From NCBI GenBank assembly GCA_014804225.1, contig JAAVAF010000099.1, forward strand, positions 1 to 11,105: 11,105 bases of DNA, written 5' to 3'. Positions within the stretch are counted from its first letter, which is position 1; every line of letters starts with the position of its first letter. The DNA is from Lachnospiraceae bacterium. GTDB lineage: Bacteria; Bacillota; Clostridia; Lachnospirales; Lachnospiraceae. Made by a program: the position numbers and the translations under genes. Under the pieces are notes generated by a model. That model searched no databases. It was not told where the DNA came from and was given only the letters and a program-made list of their open reading frames with translations. Shown here one piece after another: positions 1 through 6,551 of this stretch.

Positions 1-449
1 CCTTCTTTAACGGAATCGTCATACGCTGGTTTGAATTTTAAATTTTCAATCCTTCCGTATACATGATATGTTCTTATTTCACCATTGATGAACTGTTGCA
101 TCTCCTCCTGAAATTCAGGCGGCACGACCATGCATATGTAATATTCTTTGTTTTCTCCCGTCGCGACAAAATAATGGTTATCCATAGTAGATGCGTCGGT
201 AGTATAAACGGGACCGACTCCTTCGTGCAATAATCCTTTGTGATAGTTTCTCAATAGCTGTTCTAGAGAGATATCATATTGAATACAGTCCCCCAAGCGT
301 ATTTCCGACGGATCACAAGTATTTTTTATATGGATTCTTTGCTGTTGTCTGATCAGCCCCTTCACAGTAAAGATGCCTCCAAGTATACAGATCACAAAGA
401 AAACGACCGCAAATTTAGAAATATAATATGTGGGTATGCGCTTTTTCAC
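1..449 (-). CDS. small membrane-anchored protein, copy 2 of a tandem pair (3' end outside window)
   Basis: I do not recognise a function. The visible 149 codons start at a GTG 449, preceded by GGAGGATAATTT, and run off the left edge without a stop. The product begins MKKRIPTYYISKF, followed by a hydrophobic segment (about residues 11-33, including ICILGGIFTVKG) that should be a signal anchor, then a mostly polar domain. It closely matches the next gene upstream (480-1091) along its visible length: shared blocks include GGIFTVKGLIRQQ, SEIRLGD, ENKEYYI and TYHVYGRIE. The first 39 nucleotides are identical between the two genes and divergence begins after that, as expected for a tandem duplication. 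The gap to the upstream paralogue is only 30 bp, so co-transcription is likely. It may belong to a clostridial DUF family of membrane proteins (DUF6709-like is a guess from memory). Confidence 0.8.
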   Translation of the reverse strand, partial: MKKRIPTYYISKFAVVFFVICILGGIFTVKGLIRQQQRIHIKNTCDPSEIRLGDCIQYDISLEQLLRNYHKGLLHEGVGPVYTTDASTMDNHYFVATGENKEYYICMVVPPEFQEEMQQFINGEIRTYHVYGRIENLKFKPAYDDSVKE

Positions 450-479
450 AAATTATCCTCCACATTTTTCGCAAAAAAT

Positions 480-1091
480 TTATTTTGTTTCACGTTTCTT
501 TTCGATGCTGACAAGCACACCCAAAAACCCTATGATAAAAAAGATAAATCCTTTATACCACATACTCTCCTTTTCATTGGGATCAATTACTTTTAATTCG
601 TATTTTGTCGAAACCAATTGTTTGAGTTTCGTCATATCACGAATACCGGTACAGTTCGTAATCGAATCATAGTACAGTTCGTGTTCTAATTTTTCGATTC
701 TTCCGTATACATGATATGTTTTTGTTTCACCGTCAATCACCCGTTGCAGCTCCGGCAGAAATTCACGCGACACGATCAAGGATATGTAATATTCTTTGTT
801 TTCCTCTGTCGCGACAAGGTATTGGGTCTCCGAGGTCAACGCGTCGACAACACAATGGGGAAAGTATTTGCTCGAATCTTCGGAATAATTTCCCATTATC
901 TGTTCCCGAGAGATATCAAATTCAATAAAGTCCCCCAAGCGTATTTCCGACTGATTGTAAGCATTTTTAATATGGAGCCTATGCTGTTGACGAATCAGTC
1001 CTTTCACAGTAAATATGCCTCCGAGAATACACATCATGAAGAAAACCACAATAAATTTAGAAATATAATATGTGGGTATGCGCTTTTTCAC
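480..1091 (-). CDS. two-TM membrane protein of unknown function, copy 1 of a tandem pair
   Basis: The 203-aa product has no function I recognise. It starts at a GTG 1091 with GGAGGATCATTT just upstream; no in-frame ATG competes. Topology read from hydrophobicity: TM1 about residues 11-33, a roughly 140-residue hydrophilic domain (GDFIEFDIS, VATEENKEYYISLIV, TYHVYGRIE), then TM2 about residues 178-197 (WYKGFIFFIIGFLGVLVSI) and a basic tail KKRETK. The positive charges at both ends suggest N-in/C-in with the central domain outside the cell. No catalytic motif, lipobox or cysteine pattern stands out. It follows the U32 gene by 24 bp and precedes its own paralogue by 30 bp, all on the same strand, so it probably sits at the distal end of the reoM-to-U32 operon. 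A link to that operon's functions is not shown by the sequence. Confidence 0.85.
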   Translation of the reverse strand: MKKRIPTYYISKFIVVFFMMCILGGIFTVKGLIRQQHRLHIKNAYNQSEIRLGDFIEFDISREQIMGNYSEDSSKYFPHCVVDALTSETQYLVATEENKEYYISLIVSREFLPELQRVIDGETKTYHVYGRIEKLEHELYYDSITNCTGIRDMTKLKQLVSTKYELKVIDPNEKESMWYKGFIFFIIGFLGVLVSIEKKRETK

Positions 1092-1115
1092 AAATGATCC
1101 TCCGAAATTTTCGCT

Positions 1116-2366
1116 TTAATGTTTTTTCTCCGCTTCCGTCCTCATAATATCATATTTCTCCGGCGTCTCGCTAAGCTCAACATACAGTATCTGTTTCGAA
1201 TGGGGACAGCTCTCCACCGCCTCACCTTCTTCATTATGCATCGAAATCACCTTCGCACTGACATTTCTTCCGTCCGGTTTCATGATCTCGATCACATCGC
1301 CCACGCAGAATTTATTTTTCTGCTCAAACTTGGCAAATCCCCGCTCGTCAACGGAATCTACAATCCCCAGATACACAGACTCATTGACATATGTATTGCT
1401 GTCGTAAATCTGTGTATTCTCGTTCGGCTTTCCGAAATAAAATCCCGTGGTAAACTGCCTGTACGTGCATTTTGCAATCTCCGCACGATACCACTCCATA
1501 TTTTCGCGGTATTTTTCTTCCGACTCGAAAAAGTCGTCAATCGCCTTTCTGTAAGTACGCGCCACACACGCCACATACAGCGCGGTTTTCATACGTCCCT
1601 CGATTTTCAGGCTGTCAATCCCCGCCGCCACGATTTCGGGAACATGCTCAATCATGCACAAATCTTTCGAGTTAAAAATATAAGTCCCTCTTTCATTTTC
1701 ATAGACGGGAAAATACTCCCCCGGTCTTTGCTCCTCCACAACGGCATACTTCCAGCGGCACGGGTGCGTGCACGCTCCGCGGTTTGCATCTCTGCCCGTA
1801 AAATAGCTCGACAACAGACAACGCCCCGAATACGAAATGCACATCGCACCGTGGATAAAGCTCTCAATCTCCATCTCCTGTGGAATATGATCGCGTATCT
1901 GTCTGATTTCCGCAAGCGACAGCTCACGCGCCGATACGACACGCTTTGCGCCTTGTTGCCACCAGAAAAGATAAGTCTGATAATTCGTATTATTCGCCTG
2001 TGTCGAAATATGGATTTCAATTTCGGGACAGACTTCCTTCGCAATCATAAACATTCCGGGATCCGAAATAATCAATGCATCCGGCTTTATCGCCTTCAAT
2101 TCCTCAAAATATTTACGCGCACCTTCCAAATCACCGTTGTGCGCAAGGATATTCGCAGTGACATACACCTTGACGTTTTGCGCGTGTGCAAACGCAATAC
2201 CCTCCGCCATCTCCTCCATCGAGAAATTTTTCGCCTTCGCACGCAGTCCAAATGCCTCTCCTCCGATATAAACGGCATCTGCGCCGAATACCACAGCAGT
2301 TTTCAATACCTCTAAACTGCTTGCCGGTACCAAAAGCTCCGGTTTTCCTTGTCTTTTATTGTTCAT
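1116..2366 (-). CDS. trhP: U32 family protein, TrhP-like tRNA U34 hydroxylation factor
   Basis: The 416-aa product has the peptidase-U32 fold signature ESFIHGAMCISYSGRCLLS (residues 168-186) and an N-terminal barrel start ELLVPASSLEVLKTAVVFGADAVYIGG-like (about 10-36; only part quoted: KTAVVFGADAVYIGG). Four cysteines, C176, C183, C199 and C203, match the conserved cluster of U32 RNA-hydroxylation proteins (RlhA/TrhP), for which an iron-sulfur link has been proposed. Members were long annotated as collagenase-like proteases, but TrhP proteins make 5-hydroxyuridine at tRNA wobble position 34. The start ATG lies 3 bp after the trmR stop, with GGAG inside the trmR end, so translation is probably coupled. 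The neighbour TrmR methylates exactly the TrhP product, which favours the tRNA role over protease or RlhA. Bacillus has two adjacent U32 genes (yrrN, yrrO); only one is here, of YrrO-like length. Confidence 0.88.
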   Translation of the reverse strand: MNNKRQGKPELLVPASSLEVLKTAVVFGADAVYIGGEAFGLRAKAKNFSMEEMAEGIAFAHAQNVKVYVTANILAHNGDLEGARKYFEELKAIKPDALIISDPGMFMIAKEVCPEIEIHISTQANNTNYQTYLFWWQQGAKRVVSARELSLAEIRQIRDHIPQEMEIESFIHGAMCISYSGRCLLSSYFTGRDANRGACTHPCRWKYAVVEEQRPGEYFPVYENERGTYIFNSKDLCMIEHVPEIVAAGIDSLKIEGRMKTALYVACVARTYRKAIDDFFESEEKYRENMEWYRAEIAKCTYRQFTTGFYFGKPNENTQIYDSNTYVNESVYLGIVDSVDERGFAKFEQKNKFCVGDVIEIMKPDGRNVSAKVISMHNEEGEAVESCPHSKQILYVELSETPEKYDIMRTEAEKKH

Positions 2367-2369
2367 CTT

Positions 2370-3038
2370 TCACTCCACTTTTTCTTTTTCTGCAGAAATT
2401 TTCACGGAAAGCGTTACCCCGTCCGCGATCGGCAGTATCATGGTTTCGAGTTCATCATTGTGTGTCAATGCGTAAAGATATTCCCGCATTCGATTGTGAA
2501 TCGTGCGGTTTCTGCGCGTCACAGCGTACTTTGACTCAATCAATTCGCCCTCTTGCAGAATATTGTCCGACACCAACATTGCGTTCGGCGCAAGAAGACG
2601 CAGAATATCCGGCAAAAAGTGAATGTACTGCCCTTTTGCCGCATCCATAAAAATCATGTCATACGCTCCATCATCGGAAAGCGTAGACAAAATTTCCACG
2701 GCATCTCCCTCAAGAAGCGTGATGTCATTTTCTTTTCCGTATTTGATAAAATTCTCTTTTGCAATCGCTATCCGCTTTTCGTACTTTTCAATCGTCGTGA
2801 TATGACAGCCCTTGGGCGCATATTCACTCATAAATAACGCAGAAAAACCAATCGCCGTTCCCACCTCAAGAATGCGCATCGGTTTTCCCCATGTAACGAG
2901 CAGTCTCAGCAAACTCTGCATCTGAGGTCTGATGATCGGCACGTTTGTTTCCAATGAATACTGCTCCAGTTCATTCAAATAATCCGGCTTTTCCCTGTCA
3001 AAGGAATGAATAAAAGTCAACATTCTCTCGTTAATCAT
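2370..3038 (-). CDS. trmR: SAM-dependent O-methyltransferase, tRNA 5-hydroxyuridine methyltransferase TrmR
   Basis: This 222-aa class I methyltransferase belongs to the YrrM/COMT-like family. Motif I ILEVGTAIGFSA (residues 56-67) binds S-adenosylmethionine; the acidic residue of IEKYEKR (about 83-89) should bind the ribose; MDAAKGQY (131-138) and SDNILQEG (157-164) match the metal- and substrate-binding motifs of the family. In Bacillus TrmR converts ho5U34 to mo5U34 in tRNA, using the product of the U32 proteins, and a U32 gene follows directly here. I chose ATG 3038 over an in-frame GTG at 3050: the G-run directly before ATG 3038 can pair with the anti-Shine-Dalgarno, while nothing does so before the GTG. 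The 115-bp region upstream holds two hairpins, an unusual amount of structure inside an operon. Confidence 0.9.
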   Translation of the reverse strand: MINERMLTFIHSFDREKPDYLNELEQYSLETNVPIIRPQMQSLLRLLVTWGKPMRILEVGTAIGFSALFMSEYAPKGCHITTIEKYEKRIAIAKENFIKYGKENDITLLEGDAVEILSTLSDDGAYDMIFMDAAKGQYIHFLPDILRLLAPNAMLVSDNILQEGELIESKYAVTRRNRTIHNRMREYLYALTHNDELETMILPIADGVTLSVKISAEKEKVE

Positions 3039-3056
3039 AATCCCCCCCACATGTCA

Positions 3057-3080
3057 CAAGTTTGTGGTCACACAAACTTG
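3057..3080 (-). other. perfect 10-bp hairpin upstream of trmR
   Basis: CAAGTTTGTG and CACAAACTTG flank the loop GTCA. No T-tract follows on either strand, so it does not look like an intrinsic terminator. It would form in the mRNA about 18 nt before the trmR start codon, where it could affect translation or act as an RNA processing or stability element. Confidence 0.75.
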
Positions 3081-3081
3081 C

Positions 3082-3160
3082 AGAATGAAACATAGAAACT
3101 CTTAGGCAGTGTCTAAATCGAATTTATTCGATTTACTGCCTTAGTGTTTCTTTTCATTCT
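3082..3160. repeat. long imperfect palindrome over the stop codon of the MltG-like gene
   Basis: The left arm 3082-3122 and right arm 3127-3160 are nearly complementary around a TTTA loop: AGAATGAAA with TTTCATTCT, GAAAC with GTTTC, a CTTAGGC with GCCTTAG pair, and TAAATCGAA with TTCGATTTA. Small bulges lie on the left arm. The right arm covers the stop codon (3154-3156) of the MltG-like gene. No T-tract follows on the minus strand. The CTTAGGC/GCCTTAG core, with its central T:T mismatch, recurs in the palindrome at 8385-8445, suggesting a small dispersed palindromic repeat family. Confidence 0.75.
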
Positions 3161-3540
3161 TCCTCCTCGACGTGGCAGAGTATTTCGAGCATCTCCTCCG
3201 AGTTCATCGCTGTGCTAAGCTCATATGTGCCAGGTTGTATCATATCTCTGTAATCATCGGAAAGCTGTTCCTGAATATAAAATACATACGAATAGTTGAT
3301 CAGCCCCTTCTGCTCTAAAATTTTAGCCAGCTCTTTGCTGCTTTGTCCATCTGTAACGACAACGCTGACAATCCTGCCCTCGCCGTCACTCACGGGAATA
3401 TCCGCAAACACCTGATAGCCAAAGTCATACGCGCTGATCGCAAGACGAAACACGACCACAATGATCGCTACCGCCACTGCTGTCTTTATGATCATAGCTG
3501 ATATCGCTCCCAAAAGCTGTTTTGTATTCATATCAATCAC
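3154..3540 (-). CDS. short MltG/YceG-like membrane protein without the catalytic domain
   Basis: This 128-aa protein has one N-terminal membrane segment (about residues 12-37) followed by a domain resembling the LysM-like N-terminal part of MltG: VVTDGQSSKELAKILEQKGL (61-80) and QPGTYELSTAMNSEEMLEIL (102-121). Full MltG proteins are about 350 aa and cut nascent peptidoglycan with a C-terminal domain carrying a catalytic glutamate; that domain is absent and the protein ends CHVEEEE. Its position matches yrrL (mltG) of the Bacillus cluster, so it is a shortened descendant or homologue, not a random match. It may bind glycan or a partner without cutting, which is inference. Start: GTG 3540 lies 4 nt after AAAGGAG; ATG 3531, three codons on, is the alternative but its spacing is long. 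The gap to the RNase J stop is 9 bp. Confidence 0.8.
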   Translation of the reverse strand: MIDMNTKQLLGAISAMIIKTAVAVAIIVVVFRLAISAYDFGYQVFADIPVSDGEGRIVSVVVTDGQSSKELAKILEQKGLINYSYVFYIQEQLSDDYRDMIQPGTYELSTAMNSEEMLEILCHVEEEE

Positions 3541-3549
3541 TATGCTCCT

Positions 3550-5223
3550 TTATATCTCCATTATGATGGGCAGTATCATCGGGCGCCGTTTTGTTTTCTT
3601 CCACACAAAATCGCTCAGCGTATCTTTAATCGTTCCCTTGATTTTGCCCCAGTCCGTAATATTTTTCTTTAGGCAGCCAAGAACTGCCTTCTCAATCACC
3701 TTATGCGCTTCTTCCAAAAGTGCATCCGATTCCTTTACATATACAAAGCCGCGCGACACAATGTCGGGACCTGCAAGCAGTTCCCCCGTTGCACCGTCAA
3801 GCGACATCACAACGATCAGAATTCCGTCCTCCGCAAGATGCTGTCTGTCGCGCAGAACCACGTTTCCGACATCGCCCACGCCGAGTCCGTCCACAAGCAC
3901 AGCTCCCACAGGAACCTTGTCTACAACCTGTGCGCTCTCCTCATTCATTGCAAGCACATCGCCCGATTGCAGGATAAATACATCCTCTTTCTCGTACCCC
4001 AAGTCTCGTGCAATTCTTGCCTGTGCCTTCAAATGCTTATACTCGCCGTGCACGGGAACAGCATATTTCGGCTTTGTGAGCGCGTAAATCAGTTTAATTT
4101 CTTCCTGACAGGCATGTCCCGAAACATGCGTTTCCTGGAAGATAACATCTGCGCCTTTTTTGAACAACTCATTTATGACACGCGTGACAGCTTTTTCATT
4201 TCCGGGAATCGGGCTTGAAGAAAAGATGACTGTATCGCCCGCACCGATAGAAATTCGCTTATGCATACCGTTCGCCATACGGCTTAACGCCGCCATGCTC
4301 TCCCCTTGGCTTCCCGTTGTAATGATCACAGTCTTATCTCGCGGATAATTTTTCAGCCGCTCAATGTCAATCAACGTATTGTCGGGAATGCTGATACGGT
4401 TTAATCCGGACGCCGTTTCGATGATGTTCACCATACTGCGCCCTTCCACGACAACCTTTCTTCCGAATTTATATGCCGTATTGATAATCTGCTGTACTCT
4501 GTCCACATTGGATGCAAACGTCGCTATGATAATGCGCGTCTTTTTGTGCTCCTCAAACAACGTATCAAACACATGCCCAAGTGTCTTTTCGGACGGTGTA
4601 AAGCCCTGACGCTCCGCATTGGTGGAATCGCACATCAGCGCAAGCACGCCTTTTTTTCCAAGCTCCGCAAAGCGCTGTAAATCAATCGCGTCACCGTAAA
4701 CCGGTGTGTAATCTACCTTGAAATCGCCCGTGTGCACGACAACTCCCGCCGGCGAATAAATCGCAAGCGCCGCCGCATCCACGATGCTGTGATTCGTCTT
4801 GATAAACTCAATCCGAAAACATCCTAAATTGATGTTTTGTCCGAATTTTACAACCTTTCTTCGCACATTGTGAATCAGATTATGCTCCTCGAGCTTGTTC
4901 TCGATAATCCCCATCGTAAGCTTTGTGGCATAAACGGGCACATTCATCTCCTTTAGCACATAAGGAAGCGCTCCGATGTGGTCTTCGTGTCCGTGCGTGA
5001 TGACAAAGCCCTTTACTTTATCCTGATTGCTCTTTAAATAAGTAATATCGGGAATCACCAAATCGACTCCGAGCATATCATCCGCCGGGAAACTAAGACC
5101 GCAGTCCACCACAACAATACTGTCTTCATACTCAAAGGCAGTAATGTTCATTCCAATCTGCTCAAGTCCTCCCAAAGGAATAATCTTGAGCTTCGCCGTA
5201 TTTTGTTTTTTGTTCTGTTTCAA
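3550..5223 (-). CDS. rnjA: ribonuclease J (metallo-beta-lactamase/beta-CASP)
   Basis: The 557-aa length matches RNase J1 (about 555 aa). The metallo-beta-lactamase core shows HGHEDH (residues 77-82) for two-zinc binding, then NHSIVDA, HTGDFKVD and DSTNAERQGFTPSE; the beta-CASP part shows TTGSQGES and HVSGHACQEE, and a C-terminal domain follows. RNase J is a 5'-3' exonuclease and endonuclease central to mRNA turnover and rRNA maturation in Firmicutes. J1 versus J2 cannot be settled here, but intact metal ligands suggest an active enzyme. The start is TTG 5223, with AGGAGG at 5230-5235 and 6-nt spacing; no upstream in-frame ATG fits. RNase J is not in this cluster in Bacillus, so its place between the DUF1292 gene and mltG is a lineage-specific arrangement. 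Confidence 0.97.
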   Translation of the reverse strand: MKQNKKQNTAKLKIIPLGGLEQIGMNITAFEYEDSIVVVDCGLSFPADDMLGVDLVIPDITYLKSNQDKVKGFVITHGHEDHIGALPYVLKEMNVPVYATKLTMGIIENKLEEHNLIHNVRRKVVKFGQNINLGCFRIEFIKTNHSIVDAAALAIYSPAGVVVHTGDFKVDYTPVYGDAIDLQRFAELGKKGVLALMCDSTNAERQGFTPSEKTLGHVFDTLFEEHKKTRIIIATFASNVDRVQQIINTAYKFGRKVVVEGRSMVNIIETASGLNRISIPDNTLIDIERLKNYPRDKTVIITTGSQGESMAALSRMANGMHKRISIGAGDTVIFSSSPIPGNEKAVTRVINELFKKGADVIFQETHVSGHACQEEIKLIYALTKPKYAVPVHGEYKHLKAQARIARDLGYEKEDVFILQSGDVLAMNEESAQVVDKVPVGAVLVDGLGVGDVGNVVLRDRQHLAEDGILIVVMSLDGATGELLAGPDIVSRGFVYVKESDALLEEAHKVIEKAVLGCLKKNITDWGKIKGTIKDTLSDFVWKKTKRRPMILPIIMEI

Positions 5224-5235
5224 ATTAAACCTCCT
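5223..5235 (-). promoter_or_regulatory. AGGAGG ribosome binding site setting the TTG start of RNase J
   Basis: AGGAGG at 5230-5235, spacer of 6 nt, then TTG 5223-5221. The full-strength site at ideal spacing is the main reason to accept the rare start codon; the first later ATG would remove part of the beta-lactamase fold. Confidence 0.8.
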
Positions 5236-5296
5236 ATTAAATCTTTCGCGGTAATGCCTTCTATCCCAAAGCGATTACCTTTCACGTTCATTCGCT

Positions 5297-5554
5297 TTAG
5301 ATCAAATCAATGTCCTCCAACATATTTTCAAAAACGCCCGATACAGCCGCAAGTTCGTTATCATCGTCCACCATGCGATACACCTGCTCATTACTCTCCG
5401 CATCGGATTCCGCCTTTAAAATATATGCCTCGCCATCTTCATCATCTTTTGCATCTGTTACTAAAATATAGTTCACCCCGCCGATCGTCGTCTGCTCAAG
5501 CACATAAAAGTCCACAGCATCACCATCGTCCGGCATAAAGGTAATCTTTTCCAT
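5297..5554 (-). CDS. DUF1292 family protein (YrzB-like)
   Basis: This small acidic protein of 85 aa has the DUF1292 pattern: MEKITFMPDDGDAVDFYVLE, then GGVNYILVTD, an acidic DDEDGEAYILKAE stretch and a DDDNELAAVSGVFENML end. The family's biochemical function is not known to me. It is nearly always found with reoM and ruvX in Firmicutes, as here. I chose ATG 5554, with GGAGG about 12 nt upstream, over an in-frame TTG at 5605 that would add 17 residues unlike the family and run into the ruvX end. The 73 bp after its stop, before RNase J, hold only the RNase J ribosome binding site and weak short inverted repeats. Confidence 0.88.
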   Translation of the reverse strand: MEKITFMPDDGDAVDFYVLEQTTIGGVNYILVTDAKDDEDGEAYILKAESDAESNEQVYRMVDDDNELAAVSGVFENMLEDIDLI

Positions 5555-5579
5555 CGTTCGTTTCAACCTCCATGCAGCT

Positions 5580-5608
5580 AAATTGAAAAATCCTTGATTT
5601 TTCAATTT
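5580..5608. other. perfect 13-bp AT-rich hairpin over the ruvX stop codon
   Basis: AAATTGAAAAATC and GATTTTTCAATTT flank the loop CTT. The ruvX stop (TGA, complement of 5602-5604) lies inside the right arm. No T-tract follows in the minus direction (next bases AGCTGC), so it is probably not a strong terminator; partial attenuation or mRNA 3'-end protection is possible. Confidence 0.75.
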
Positions 5609-6036
5609 GTCTCCTTATTTTTCAAATAATCCAAATATCCTTGCAAAATAAAAACCGCCGCTATCCTGTCAACGTGTTCTTTCCGATCCTCACGTCTTAT
5701 ACCGGCATCTATCATCGCTTTATCTGCTGCCACTGTCGTCAAACGCTCATCCCATAACGGTACATCAAGTCCTGTTCTTCTCTCAAGCATTTCTTGAAAC
5801 GCAAGTGTTTTCTCCGCGCGCTCTCCCAAAGTGTCATTCATGTTTTTTGGAAACCCAAGCACAATCTCATCGACTTCATACTCCACGATCAGTGCTTCTA
5901 TGCGTGCTAAAGTCTGACGAAGTTTATTCTCAGACTTTCTGCGTATAATCTCCAGACCTTGTGCCGTAATCAGCAGTGGATCGCTTACAGCTACTCCAAC
6001 CGTCTTCGAACCAAAGTCCAACCCCATTTTTCTCAT
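5602..6036 (-). CDS. ruvX: RuvX/YqgF family putative pre-16S rRNA nuclease
   Basis: The 144-aa product has the RNase H-like fold of the YqgF family. It shows MGLDFGSKTVGVAVSDP with the first catalytic aspartate D7, GFPKNMND (61-68), LWDERLTT with D96/E97 (94-101), and the C-terminal HVDRIAAVFILQGYLD with D123. Members were proposed as Holliday junction resolvases but in E. coli the homologue acts in 16S rRNA 5' end maturation; the sequence does not decide between these. The start ATG 6036 lies 6 bp after the reoM stop. AGGAGA sits in the reoM end about 12 nt away, a somewhat long spacing; an ATG at 6027 is also in frame but lies further from it. The order reoM-ruvX-DUF1292 is a classic Firmicute arrangement. 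Confidence 0.96.
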   Translation of the reverse strand: MRKMGLDFGSKTVGVAVSDPLLITAQGLEIIRRKSENKLRQTLARIEALIVEYEVDEIVLGFPKNMNDTLGERAEKTLAFQEMLERRTGLDVPLWDERLTTVAADKAMIDAGIRREDRKEHVDRIAAVFILQGYLDYLKNKETN

Positions 6037-6042
6037 GTGTAT

Positions 6043-6330
6043 TTAAAATCTCCTAATGCTGCTCCAGCCCTGACTGACAATATAGTTTTTCAGCAGCTCC
6101 TCAACAAGCTCGTCCCGCTCGACTTTCATAATCATTGCTCTTGCGCCTTTGTGGCTTGTGATGTAAGTCGGATCGCCCGACATAATATAGCCGACAATTT
6201 GATTGACGGGATTGTATCCTTTTTCCGTAAGGGCAGCATACACAGAAGACAACACATCCTTAACCGAAGCAGCCTCTCCCAAATCCTCCGGCGTCAACTG
6301 TATAAATTGTGTGCGTGTTAAATCCTCCAT
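6043..6330 (-). CDS. reoM: ReoM/IreB (DUF965) regulatory phosphoprotein
   Basis: The 95-aa product matches the IreB/ReoM family across its length: VKDVLSSVYAALTEKGYNP, NQIVGYIMSGDPTYITSHKGA and KVERDELVEELLKNY. In Enterococcus and Listeria this protein is phosphorylated near its N terminus by the PASTA-domain Ser/Thr kinase (IreK/PrkA) and controls ClpCP-dependent turnover of MurA, tuning peptidoglycan synthesis. Here T5 and T7 in MEDLTRTQF lie where the known phosphothreonine lies (Thr7 in Listeria), so the control is probably kept. Start: ATG 6330 gives the family length; longer in-frame starts (ATG 6369 or TTG 6399) add unrelated residues. The leader is odd: an AAAGG lies 15 nt from the ATG, separated by a run of ten A. 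It is the first gene after the promoter at 6460-6488. Confidence 0.95.
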   Translation of the reverse strand: MEDLTRTQFIQLTPEDLGEAASVKDVLSSVYAALTEKGYNPVNQIVGYIMSGDPTYITSHKGARAMIMKVERDELVEELLKNYIVSQGWSSIRRF

Positions 6331-6459
6331 TTTTATTTTTTTTTTCCTTTCAAAATCTGCGCGTTCCATGTGAACTTTTTCACAATACTGCAAGCACAAC
6401 CTTGCTCCTTTTCGCTTATCCGAATCTATCTTTTTGTACGTTTACAAACACTTATATCT

Positions 6460-6488
6460 ATCATAACTTAATTTTACATAAAATTCAA
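6460..6488 (-). promoter_or_regulatory. sigma-A-type promoter for the reoM operon
   Basis: Reading the minus strand: TTGAAT (6488-6483), a 17-bp spacer, then TATGAT (6465-6460). Predicted start near 6453 would give a leader of about 120 nt before reoM. The region 6331-6551 is otherwise non-coding and AT-rich, with no clear terminator for mtaB upstream, so read-through from mtaB is possible. Confidence 0.65.
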
Positions 6489-6551
6489 TAAATACTTTTT
6501 GAAAAGTTCGTGCAAAGAAGCAATCCTAATCGTATCAAGCAAAAAATTTCT

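Noticed and set aside
1..1091. Tandem repeat read as a CRISPR-like or mobile-element array
   Set aside because: The repetition is two homologous coding genes with intact frames; no short spaced repeats, terminal inverted repeats or transposase are present.
1119..2315. A 398-codon open frame on the plus strand, antisense to the U32 gene
   Set aside because: Its product is rich in His, Arg and Leu with no family motif, no ribosome site precedes it, and the opposite strand encodes a clear full-length U32 protein. It is a shadow of codon bias.
2370..3050. GTG 3050 as the trmR start
   Set aside because: Nothing upstream of it resembles a ribosome site, and its codons coincide with the G-run that serves ATG 3038.
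3461..4087. A 208-codon plus-strand open frame over the RNase J and MltG-like genes
   Set aside because: Low-complexity Ser/Pro/Thr-rich translation, antisense to conserved RNase J motifs, no promoter or ribosome site.
5224..5296. Short inverted repeats (GGTAAT/ATTACC and AAAGCGA/TCGCTTT) before RNase J
   Set aside because: Stems of 6-7 bp with loops of about 17-18 nt are expected by chance, and the two compete with each other for the same bases.
6363..6382. TGTGAA/TTCACA hairpin in the reoM leader
   Set aside because: Only six base pairs and no T-tract; too weak to annotate.
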